Positions 6,248 through 13,316 of a DNA stretch of 13,590 nucleotides are shown here, one piece after another. A model generated the notes under the pieces. The model saw only the letters and a list, made by a program, of their open reading frames with translations, searched no databases and was not told the DNA's origin. Positions within the stretch are counted from its first letter, which is position 1. Every line of letters starts with the position of its first letter. This stretch comes from SVQP01 sp045594705 (GTDB lineage: Bacteria; Bacillota; Clostridia; Oscillospirales; CAG-272): positions 1 through 13,590 of the forward strand of contig JAZNZB010000051.1 in NCBI GenBank assembly GCA_045594705.1. Direction: 5' to 3'. A program made the translations under genes and the position numbers.

Positions 6248-7234
6248 TTACTCTACAACCTGAACGGTAGCCTGGTCAAAGGTCTGACCTGCAGTCCAGG
6301 ATACGTTATAAACGATGGTGCCGTGAGCCAAGAAGTTCTGAGCAAAGCCTGCGTAGTGCAGCTGAGCCATATCAGCCTGGCAGAAGGTTTCCAGCGTAGG
6401 CATGTCGACCATTTCGCCAAGCAGGGTGCGGTAGCCCTCGTCCAGCTTATCCAGATAGCTGGTAAATTCGGGCTCGGTGCCAGTTTCAGACCAGTCGTAA
6501 TAATCCACGATGCGGAAGGTTACGGTAGCAGTCAGACTGTCGCCGGTTCTCTTGACGTTGGACATATCGACCATAACGTGATAAGAGCCGAGTGCAAAGT
6601 AGATAGGACCGTCGGTAGACTTCAGGCTGGAGAAGGATGCGGGGGTGGACTGGTTGATCGCGCTGACTGTCTGACCGTCCTTGACCAGGTTTTCAGCTGC
6701 CTTCATTGCTGCGTTGATGCAGGTGGTCTGTGCTGCACTGACCTTGGGGAAGGCAAGCAGGGAAGGCATTTCGTCGGTGTAGTCGTAGGTTTCGCCGGAC
6801 ATACCAATGTAGTGCTTGATCATTTCTGAACCAAAGCCGAAGTCCATGGTAAAGCCGGTTTTCTCGTACAGCTCGTCAAACTCTTCCTGTGCGTCGTATT
6901 CTTCAATATATTTCTCGTAATTTGCAATGTAGTCAGCAATTTTGTAAATATTTGCAATCTTGTCATCCGAGTAAGAAGAACCGGTTGCAAAGGTGTCCTC
7001 GGTGTGCTGGAGCTCCTTCTTGAAGATCTCCTCCAGTGTACGGGGAGCACCTTCGGTGGTGAAGTTTCCGTACTTGGTAGCGGGCGCATCATTCTGAGAT
7101 CCGTTTGCTGAGGTGGTGCTGTCAGGCGAGCCTTGGGGGTTGTCGGTGCCTGCCTGCTGGTCACAGCCAACGAATGCAGCACAGATCATGCCGATTGCAA
7201 GAAGTACGGCGATCCACTTATTTTTCATGTTCAT
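6248..7234 (-). CDS. Secreted lipoprotein, unknown function
   Basis: 328-residue predicted lipoprotein. The lipobox is FVGC with Cys24, followed by a Gly/Ser/Asn/Thr-rich spacer to about residue 55. The middle (about 60-170) is helical and charged, rich in Tyr, Glu and Asp. The C-terminal part (about 195-328) looks beta-rich, with the segments YFALGSYHVMVDM, VTFRIVDYYDW, LHYAGFAQNFLAHGT and VSWTAGQ. Similar-looking tails occur in other secreted clostridial proteins as I remember them, but I cannot name the domain. Of two possible ATGs, the one at 7234 is chosen because GGAGG lies 8 bases upstream; the one at 7228 would be 14 bases away. It is the first gene of an operon with the solute-binding protein, behind a clear promoter, which suggests that the two work together at the surface. 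Confidence 0.85.
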   Translation of the reverse strand: MNMKNKWIAVLLAIGMICAAFVGCDQQAGTDNPQGSPDSTTSANGSQNDAPATKYGNFTTEGAPRTLEEIFKKELQHTEDTFATGSSYSDDKIANIYKIADYIANYEKYIEEYDAQEEFDELYEKTGFTMDFGFGSEMIKHYIGMSGETYDYTDEMPSLLAFPKVSAAQTTCINAAMKAAENLVKDGQTVSAINQSTPASFSSLKSTDGPIYFALGSYHVMVDMSNVKRTGDSLTATVTFRIVDYYDWSETGTEPEFTSYLDKLDEGYRTLLGEMVDMPTLETFCQADMAQLHYAGFAQNFLAHGTIVYNVSWTAGQTFDQATVQVVE

Positions 7235-7279
7235 GTTTGTTTCCTCCGTATGTATTATTTATATACTCATACAGATTAC

Positions 7280-7308
7280 AGTATAGCATGAGTGAGGGAA
7301 AAAGTCAA
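7280..7308 (-). promoter_or_regulatory. Sigma-A promoter of the lipoprotein/solute-binding operon
   Basis: Minus strand: -35 TTGACT (7303-7308), 17-base spacer, -10 TATACT (7280-7285), predicted start near 7273. The leader is about 40 bases. Confidence 0.87.
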
Positions 7309-7351
7309 GGAGAAAGCATATCTTGTCAAAAAATGTGCACGTTTTGTCTGA

Positions 7352-7385
7352 ATAAAACAAGAAGGACGAGATTTCTCTCGTCCTT
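7352..7385 (-). terminator. Intrinsic terminator of the GH110-like gene
   Basis: AAGGACGAG (7362-7370) pairs with its complement at 7377-7385 around a 6-base loop, 17 bases beyond the stop codon at 7402. On the minus strand the hairpin is followed by the T-rich CTTGTTTTATT. The T tract is interrupted, so termination may be partial. Confidence 0.75.
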
Positions 7386-7401
7386 TTATGTTATTGTACG
7401 G

Positions 7402-10400
7402 TTAACCGACCTTGACCGTAATGCTTGCGATATAGAATTCACAGGGCTCGATCTGATAGAAGCGAAGGGTATCGGTACCATAGGGCACGTTGTCGGTAAA
7501 GGTCAGTGTATAAAGACCGGGCACGCTCGGATCCGGTGTGAGCGTGTAGTTGCATTCCGCACTGTTCTGGCCGCCGCCCGTCATGTTCAACAGCACGAAT
7601 GCGCCGCGGGCGTTGTCGTCCAGATTGCCCTTGCAGTCGTATACCTTCATGGAAATGGTGTACTTGTTGGCACCCATGAGCGGGTTGGCAAGCGCAACAC
7701 CGTCAAAGTTGTCGTTGAAGTAGTATGCATACTCACCAAAGCCTGCTTGTGCGAGCTGTTGCTTGGTATATTCGTTGAGGCAAGAGGAGTCGACGTAGGT
7801 ATTCTTGGTTGTCTCAAAGAATATGCCCTGTGCAAAATCGTAGGTAAAGCCTGCCTTGAGCTGGTCGGCTGTCGCCTGTGTCATGCTGTCGGGAACGATG
7901 GTGGTGTTGGGATTCATGCCGGGCATCTTGGTCATGGTGAAATTACCGACGTAAATGTCCGCGTACTGCGCAGGAGTATTGTTGATGAAAAATCTGAGCT
8001 CATATTCACCGGTCGTGCCGACCTGCCAGTTCATTTCAAAGTGATACATGCCCTCTCCCGCGAAAATGCCTTCCTTGAGCACGCGGTTGCCCTCGGTGTT
8101 GTCCATAGCGAGCAGATACATGGTCGTGCCTGCAGAGACGGGGGAAGCGATGTAGGCGTCAATGCTTAAGTGATAGGTCGTGCCCGATACGAAATATGCC
8201 TTTTTGGTGATACCTGTGAATTGACCCATATCACCGTTCAGGTGCATAACAGTCTCGCCAAAGCGGTCGGGAGCCCCCAGGATCGCCTGCTTGATGGCTG
8301 CGTCCTGAATATCGGAAGCCTGGAGCACCTCACCGCCCTTGATCTGTACCTTGCTATCCCATACAAAGGTATGTCCTGCCTCAAGCTGGCTGATCGAGGG
8401 ATTGGCGTTTACGAATGCAGCTAAGGTCAACTCTCCAAGATAAGCTATACCGTCGCCTTGGTACTCGATATAAGAAATCTTTCCGGTACCGTTGGCTTCA
8501 TATCTGAAGGTTACTGTGGTCAACTCGCCTGTGGTACTGAAGAGATCCTCGGAAACCACCTGATCTCCGATCACAAGACTTGCTTTGACGGGAGAGGGGG
8601 TATAATAGGTCAGCTTGATGAGATGGCTGCTGTCCTTATCGTGCAGAGCAGAGAAGGCGGAGGCACTCAGACCGTCCAGATACAGCTTTTCACCCTGCTT
8701 TGCAGTCAGCTGCAGCACATTATCGCCCACGTTCTCTTGGTCCAACAGAGCAGCAAGAGAGGAATCCAGGCTGCCAAGAGGCGCAATGGCTGCACCGTTA
8801 CCCGTCATGGGCATGGTAAAGAGCGTCCAGTCATAGGTCACGCCAAGCAAGAGATCGTTTTTGGTAGGCGTGATGGATTGAGGATCGATGTTTGCGGCAG
8901 CGTTTTTGATGGTGAAGAGATCATCTGTGGTATAAGACTCGGAAATGGTGTAATCTGCACTGGTTTTTGTATATACGCGGCTACCGCCATTGAAGGTGCA
9001 GCCCCAGAAGCCGATGTCCACGATATGCTCACCGATCTTTTTCATGCGCTTTGCGGTATTGCGGTTAAAGGCGTCGATCTGTACCTCGCCGCCATTGAAG
9101 GTGCAGTTCACAAAGTCCACGTTACCGGGCATAGGGCCTTCCACGGAGCCCTCTACCATCATCCAGGTGACCAGCATATCAAATACGGTGTTTTCCACGT
9201 ACAAATTACGCAGGAAGCGGAACGTGCCCTGGAAATGGCAGTTGGTAATGGTAGAGCCGGGCGCACCGGTGTCACGGTTTGCTACCACGCAGCCGGTTGT
9301 GACCTGATCAATGGTCTGACCGTAGTACAAGTGGATCGTGCAAGAGCCGTCTGCGTTCGGGATGATTGAGCGAACGCGCGCGCTGCCCTTGTACGTACCG
9401 TCAGAGAGATTGTAAATATCGATCGTATCTCCGGGATTGCATACGAATGCAGCGGCAGGGTTCTCCAGGTTTTTGACCGTAAAGGAGGAGTTGCTGACTA
9501 CTTCGACTACGTTGCCAAGCGTTGCCGCAATGTTGAAAACGTCGTCGAACAGCACGTCTGCCTCGCAGTTGTTCCAGTGCAGCGCAGCGGAGTTGTCCTT
9601 ACAATGGTATCCGTCGCGCCAGGAGACCATCTTGATCTCTTTGTCGTTGTTCTCTGCGGGAACGAGGTCCACGTTCTCGAAAAATACGGGTGCGGTGTTA
9701 TGCATCACTGCCCAAACAAACGAGGAGGCTGCGTGGACACCGATGTTTTCAAACAGCATAGGCTGATCCGACCCTGCTACGTGGATGACCTGGTCTGCGG
9801 CATGTCCAACGCCGGGGTTGGGAAGGAATACCAGATCTCCTACCTTATAATGGTGCGGATTGGCATACGTGAACGTGAGCTCCTTATCCCCGGTCTTGAC
9901 CGATTTGCTGATAAACTGGTGAGGACGCTGCTGCGTGCCCTCGTTATACATGATCGAAAAGCCATTGATGCGTGCGAAATCATAATGATCTGCGTAAGGA
10001 TTCTGATCCACACTGTAAACAACGTCATTGCCGTTTACGGCGATGACCTTGCCAACCAGGTAAACCGGTACAGCGTAGTCAAAGTGCAGGTTGGTCATTT
10101 TGATGTTTCCGCAATCAAAGAAGCGGATATAACGCATGTCGGGCGCGATCAGAATGGTCGAATTGCAACCGTCAATCGTCATGTCGTGCGCGTTGTTAAG
10201 CGCAAAGGGGGTCAGACGGCTTCCGGGAACGGATGCTATGTAGTAGGATTTTTCTTGCTCAAATTTGAGCGTTGCATGCTGCTCTGCGGCAGCTGTGACT
10301 GCTGCAAAGATAGCAGCACCGTCGTCGGTGACGCCGTCACCCACGGCACCGAAGTCCTTGACGTACAGAACCGTATCGGTCGTTGCGCCGATCGTCTTTT

Positions 10401-10611
10401 TCATGGCTTCCAATTCCTCCTTTTTTACCTCGAGTGCATCCTTGGGCTGCTCGGGAGGGATTTCGGGATCTGCCATTGGGGTCGATTCCTCAGGTGGGGT
10501 TTGCTCGGGGTTGGATTCTGTGTCGGGACCGGGGGTGTCCGGTTGGCAAGCAACCGCGGAAAGCAGCATGATGAAGCAAAGCATCAGTGCTGCAAGTTTG
10601 ATCAGTCTCAT
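7402..10611 (-). CDS. Modular surface lipoprotein with a GH110-like right-handed beta-helix
   Basis: 1069-residue lipoprotein (lipobox ending AVAC, Cys22), followed by a Pro/Glu/Thr-rich linker to about residue 60. Residues near 80-100 hold VKDFGAVGDGVTDDGAA, the entry motif of pectate-lyase-superfamily beta-helices, and the helix continues to about 580. Within it, RDGYHCKDN with Asp333 and LFDDVFNI with Asp356-Asp357 reproduce, with identical spacing, the DGFH...DD catalytic arrangement I recall from GH110 alpha-1,3-galactosidases, which act on blood-group B and related glycans. The INVHG that usually follows DD is replaced by FNIAATLG, so substrate or activity may differ. Three C-terminal modules start near residues 585, 739 and 913, each opening with a motif like GVTYDW, GHTFVW or GFTYDF; they are probably beta-sandwich carbohydrate-binding-like domains. 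The ATG at 10611 has GGAGG 6 bases upstream; the longer frame runs through the promoter. Monocistronic. Confidence 0.8.
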   Translation of the reverse strand: MRLIKLAALMLCFIMLLSAVACQPDTPGPDTESNPEQTPPEESTPMADPEIPPEQPKDALEVKKEELEAMKKTIGATTDTVLYVKDFGAVGDGVTDDGAAIFAAVTAAAEQHATLKFEQEKSYYIASVPGSRLTPFALNNAHDMTIDGCNSTILIAPDMRYIRFFDCGNIKMTNLHFDYAVPVYLVGKVIAVNGNDVVYSVDQNPYADHYDFARINGFSIMYNEGTQQRPHQFISKSVKTGDKELTFTYANPHHYKVGDLVFLPNPGVGHAADQVIHVAGSDQPMLFENIGVHAASSFVWAVMHNTAPVFFENVDLVPAENNDKEIKMVSWRDGYHCKDNSAALHWNNCEADVLFDDVFNIAATLGNVVEVVSNSSFTVKNLENPAAAFVCNPGDTIDIYNLSDGTYKGSARVRSIIPNADGSCTIHLYYGQTIDQVTTGCVVANRDTGAPGSTITNCHFQGTFRFLRNLYVENTVFDMLVTWMMVEGSVEGPMPGNVDFVNCTFNGGEVQIDAFNRNTAKRMKKIGEHIVDIGFWGCTFNGGSRVYTKTSADYTISESYTTDDLFTIKNAAANIDPQSITPTKNDLLLGVTYDWTLFTMPMTGNGAAIAPLGSLDSSLAALLDQENVGDNVLQLTAKQGEKLYLDGLSASAFSALHDKDSSHLIKLTYYTPSPVKASLVIGDQVVSEDLFSTTGELTTVTFRYEANGTGKISYIEYQGDGIAYLGELTLAAFVNANPSISQLEAGHTFVWDSKVQIKGGEVLQASDIQDAAIKQAILGAPDRFGETVMHLNGDMGQFTGITKKAYFVSGTTYHLSIDAYIASPVSAGTTMYLLAMDNTEGNRVLKEGIFAGEGMYHFEMNWQVGTTGEYELRFFINNTPAQYADIYVGNFTMTKMPGMNPNTTIVPDSMTQATADQLKAGFTYDFAQGIFFETTKNTYVDSSCLNEYTKQQLAQAGFGEYAYYFNDNFDGVALANPLMGANKYTISMKVYDCKGNLDDNARGAFVLLNMTGGGQNSAECNYTLTPDPSVPGLYTLTFTDNVPYGTDTLRFYQIEPCEFYIASITVKVG

Positions 10612-10657
10612 AGAAAACCTCCAGCTTGAAAGATTTGGTGCATGGTTATACATAGTT

Positions 10658-10686
10658 ATTATAGCATATAAGTGTTGCAATTGCAA
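10658..10686 (-). promoter_or_regulatory. Sigma-A promoter of the GH110-like gene
   Basis: Minus strand: -35 TTGCAA (10681-10686), 17-base spacer, -10 TATAAT (10658-10663), predicted start near 10651, giving a leader of about 40 bases. Confidence 0.82.
10675..10686. promoter_or_regulatory. Candidate operator overlapping the -35 box of the GH110-like gene
   Basis: TTGCAATTGCAA is a perfect 12-base palindrome that covers the -35 hexamer and the adjacent spacer. Its position suits a repressor that blocks polymerase, and the shape resembles LacI-family sites for sugar regulators. No regulator gene is in the window, so this is inference. Confidence 0.4.
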
Positions 10687-10801
10687 TAGTAAGAGAAAAG
10701 GATGGAAACATCTTTCTTTCATGTTTTCACAAAAGTCTGACAAAACTAAAAAGAAAAGCAAATTTTTTCGGCTATACTGTGATGAAAATGCCAAAAGTGT
10801 A

Positions 10802-10814
10802 TCACGAATCGTGA
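10802..10814. promoter_or_regulatory. Inverted repeat in the divergent intergenic region
   Basis: TCACGA-A-TCGTGA, a perfect 6-base dyad with one central base, about 49 bases upstream of the -35 of the acyl-CoA synthetase. The region between the divergent genes (10612-10960, about 350 bases) otherwise holds the two promoters, and a TGTAACAT word twice (10819-10826 and 10904-10911), one copy on each side of the plus-strand promoter. No small gene or RNA is evident there. Confidence 0.3.
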
Positions 10815-10862
10815 CAATTGTAACATTATCTGCATGGAATTGTGAACAAACTTGACTTTGCC

Positions 10863-10891
10863 TTGACAAAAATCTCCCGCATTCGTATAAT
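10863..10891 (+). promoter_or_regulatory. Perfect-consensus sigma-A promoter of the acyl-CoA synthetase
   Basis: -35 TTGACA (10863-10868), 17-base spacer, -10 TATAAT (10886-10891), predicted start near 10898. All twelve hexamer bases match consensus, so it should be strong unless repressed. The leader is about 63 bases. Confidence 0.92.
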
Positions 10892-10960
10892 GTACGTAAC
10901 AAATGTAACATGATTTGGCGAGTTTCGCAAAGCATCATTCGAAAAAGAGGTATGAATCAA

Positions 10961-12673
10961 ATGAAGAAGAATACAACGCCCGCTGCGAGTACCTATTGCC
11001 CGCAGATCTGGGATGCATCCGATCTGTACGCTGCCATGCGCGGGCATGGCGACAAGACCGCATTGCGCTACATTGAGGGAGGCAAGGTCAAGGACATGTC
11101 CTATAAGGCGTTTTGTGACAATATCCTGGATATGGCTGCAGGCCTTGACGCACTTGGATTGAAGGGAAAGAGAATTGCGCTGATCGGCGAGAACAGTCCT
11201 CGGTGGTTGACCGCATACGTTGCAGTACTTGTGCTGGACAGTGTGATCATTCCCATGGATAAGGAGGTCGCGCAGGATCAGATCGAGCAATTTATTGCAT
11301 CGGTAGACGCTGAGGCGGTCATATACGGTGAGTCGTTCAACGGAAAATTTGACGGTGCGATGGAAAATCACCCCTCGCTCAAGCACTACATTCCCATGGT
11401 GCCCGAGAGAGGTGACCATCAAAAGGTGACCTCTTATGAAAAGGTGCAGCGCATGGGCGCGGCAAGCGTACGCGCGGGCTGGAACCTGCCCCGCATTGCG
11501 GATCGCGCAAAGCTGGCGGAGATGCTGTTTACCTCGGGTACAACGGGATCCTCCAAGTGCGTCATGCTCAGCCAGCAGAACATTTATGCAACCGTGAATG
11601 CTGCGATGCAGTATATCAACATCATGCCGGACGACGTTTCGCTGAGTGTGCTGCCCGTGCACCATACCTATGAGTTGATGTGCCTGCAGGCAGAGCTGCT
11701 TTTGGGCATGACCATCTGCATCAATGATAAGCTGCGCCACGTGGTCAAGAATATGAACCGCTTCAAGCCCACCGTGATGACGCTGGTGCCCCTGTTCCTT
11801 GACACCATGGAAAAGAAGGTTTGGGCAGAGGCAGAGAAGAAGGGAAAGGCCAAGACGCTGCGCTCGGCCATCAAGGCATCCGACGCCATGCGCAAGACGG
11901 GCGTAGATATGCGCCGCAAGCTGTTCTCTGACGTGCATAAGGCGTTTGGCGGTAATTTGCGCGTTATCATCTGCGGCGGTGCAAAGCTCAATCCCGCGCT
12001 GATCAAGACCTTTGACAGCTTTGGCATTACGGTCTACGAGGGCTGCGGTATTACCGAATGCTCGCCTCTGACCACGCTTAACCCCTTCTTTGCGCCCCGT
12101 CCCGGCTCGATCGGCAAGCCGGTTGCTTGCTGCAATCTGCGCTTGGATACCGCAGGCTATGGCAGAAACGACAAGGGATACCGCGAGGGTGAGATTCAGG
12201 TCAAGGGCGCCAACGTCATGCTGGGTTATTATGAAAATCCCGAGGCAAACGAGGCTGTGTTTACCGAGGACGGCTGGTTCCGCACAGGTGACGTAGGTTA
12301 TCGCGACGACAAGGGATACTATTATATCACGGGCAGATGCAAGTCGGTCATCGTGCTGGACAACGGCAAAAACGTATTCCCCGAGGAGATCGAGGAGTAT
12401 CTGGGTGCTCTGGACACCATTGCGGAGTGCGTGGTGGTTGGCAGAAAGCCGGATGAGAATTCGCCCACCGCACTTGTGGCAGTTGTTTACCCCAACTACG
12501 ATAAGTTTGAAAAGGATAACTCGGACGAAAACGTCAAGGCCACCATCCTTGCATCCATTCGCGCAATCAACCGCGAGCTGCCCAGCTTCAAGCAGGTCAG
12601 CCGTATCGAGCTGCGCAAGACTGAGTTTGAAAAGACCACCTCCAAGAAGATCAAGAGACACTTGGTTAAATAA
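10961..12673 (+). CDS. AMP-forming long-chain acyl-CoA synthetase-type ligase
   Basis: 570-residue member of the ANL adenylating superfamily that activates a carboxylic acid, most likely a long-chain fatty acid, first to an acyl-AMP and then to an acyl thioester. Motifs in order: the P-loop TSGTTGSSK (191-199), HHTYE near the acyl site, YEGCGITECSP (from 359), DGWFRTGD with the ribose-binding Asp444, ITGRCKSVIVLDNGKNVFPEEIE of the hinge and C-terminal lid, and a terminal TSKKIKRHLV with the likely catalytic Lys563. The usual Gly after the P-loop Lys is Cys200. There is no signal peptide, so it is cytoplasmic or membrane-associated. The start at 10961 is chosen because AGAGG lies 10 bases upstream; ATG 10952 touches the ribosome binding site and ATG 10910 lacks one. 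It has its own promoter and terminator. Acyl-ACP synthetase is an alternative. Confidence 0.9.
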   Translation: MKKNTTPAASTYCPQIWDASDLYAAMRGHGDKTALRYIEGGKVKDMSYKAFCDNILDMAAGLDALGLKGKRIALIGENSPRWLTAYVAVLVLDSVIIPMDKEVAQDQIEQFIASVDAEAVIYGESFNGKFDGAMENHPSLKHYIPMVPERGDHQKVTSYEKVQRMGAASVRAGWNLPRIADRAKLAEMLFTSGTTGSSKCVMLSQQNIYATVNAAMQYINIMPDDVSLSVLPVHHTYELMCLQAELLLGMTICINDKLRHVVKNMNRFKPTVMTLVPLFLDTMEKKVWAEAEKKGKAKTLRSAIKASDAMRKTGVDMRRKLFSDVHKAFGGNLRVIICGGAKLNPALIKTFDSFGITVYEGCGITECSPLTTLNPFFAPRPGSIGKPVACCNLRLDTAGYGRNDKGYREGEIQVKGANVMLGYYENPEANEAVFTEDGWFRTGDVGYRDDKGYYYITGRCKSVIVLDNGKNVFPEEIEEYLGALDTIAECVVVGRKPDENSPTALVAVVYPNYDKFEKDNSDENVKATILASIRAINRELPSFKQVSRIELRKTEFEKTTSKKIKRHLVK

Positions 12674-12697
12674 ATGCAGAATGCAGAATAATAGTAG

Positions 12698-12723
12698 AAA
12701 AGCCGCCTTTCGGCGGCTTTTCT
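12698..12723 (+). terminator. Intrinsic terminator of the acyl-CoA synthetase
   Basis: AAAAGCCGCC (12698-12707) pairs perfectly with GGCGGCTTTT (12712-12721) around a TTTC loop, 25 bases after the stop codon. The A/T-symmetric stem makes it potentially bidirectional. Confidence 0.93.
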
Positions 12724-12749
12724 TATATATCTCTGCAAATTCCTTGAAC

Positions 12750-12778
12750 TTGACAAAACGGGTGCTTTATGGTATCAT
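12750..12778 (+). promoter_or_regulatory. Sigma-A promoter of the 12813-13310 lipoprotein gene
   Basis: -35 TTGACA (12750-12755), 17-base spacer, -10 TATCAT (12773-12778), predicted start near 12785, giving a leader of about 28 bases. Confidence 0.85.
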
Positions 12779-12812
12779 GAAATCCGAAAATAAATCAAGA
12801 AAGGGAGACGAT

Positions 12813-13310
12813 ATGAAAAAATCAGCGATTCTTTTATCTTTGATACTCGTATTGCTGCTTTGCTTTGCGGGATGCGATGAGAAAAACGATTCCCCCGATG
12901 AGTGGTTTGCAGGAGATTGTGGGGTCACTGCGGTGGCCGAGGTTCAGAAAAGCGAATTGGATTGGTTGGACGTAAAGCTGGATATTACCAACAAGACCGA
13001 GAAAGAGATCATAGCGGTGAAATTTTTTGCAGTGCTACTGAACAAGCAAGGAAATCCGATTGGCGGAGATACCGGACGGATTTTCATGCAGCCTTGCGAA
13101 AATTTTCCGATCCCTGCCCAAAAGAGTGTGACCGAATCGGTTACGGTGAAACAGCAAACCGCGTATTCGCTTGAGTTGTACGTCATATACGTGGAGTATG
13201 CTGACGGTAGTACGTGGGGAGCCAAGGATGTAAATGCGGATCAGATTTCAGAGAGTGCACCGACTGTACCTGTCACTGTGATCGTGCCGGGCGTAGGATC
13301 GGGAAGTTAA
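12813..13310 (+). CDS. Small lipoprotein with an Ig-like/FxLYD-like beta domain
   Basis: 165-residue predicted surface lipoprotein: two Lys, a hydrophobic core and lipobox FAGC with Cys21. After a short acidic linker, residues about 33-135 look like a single beta-sandwich: VTAVAEVQKSELDWLDVKL, DITNKTEKEIIAVKFFAVLLN, then IPAQKSVTESVTV and LELYVIYVEYADGSTWG. This alternation resembles the FxLYD and related Ig-like domains of Gram-positive lipoproteins, which describe structural adhesive-type folds rather than a known enzyme. It ends in a Pro/Val/Gly/Ser tail. ATG 12813 follows AAGGGAG at 5 bases; the longer in-frame reading from 12405 runs through the upstream ligase gene in another frame and is rejected. 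It is monocistronic, and repeat copy 2 begins 6 bases after the stop codon. Function unknown. Confidence 0.85.
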   Translation: MKKSAILLSLILVLLLCFAGCDEKNDSPDEWFAGDCGVTAVAEVQKSELDWLDVKLDITNKTEKEIIAVKFFAVLLNKQGNPIGGDTGRIFMQPCENFPIPAQKSVTESVTVKQQTAYSLELYVIYVEYADGSTWGAKDVNADQISESAPTVPVTVIVPGVGSGS

Positions 13311-13316
13311 AAAAGA

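Noticed and set aside
9577..10629. A 350-residue plus-strand frame across the GH110-like gene
   Set aside because: It is a shadow of the minus-strand lipoprotein gene; Val/Gly-rich with no recognisable motif.
10826..12661. A 611-residue open frame antisense to the acyl-CoA synthetase
   Set aside because: It overlaps a fully motif-supported gene with its own promoter and terminator; the antisense translation has no domain and no ribosome binding site was seen.
12674..12689. Tandem ATGCAGA direct repeat after the ligase stop codon
   Set aside because: Only two 7-base units, with no associated structure or gene; too short to support a call.
12405..12812. N-terminal extension of the last lipoprotein
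   Set aside because: The extension overlaps the ligase gene in a different frame and crosses its terminator and the next promoter; the lipoprotein signal starts at 12813.
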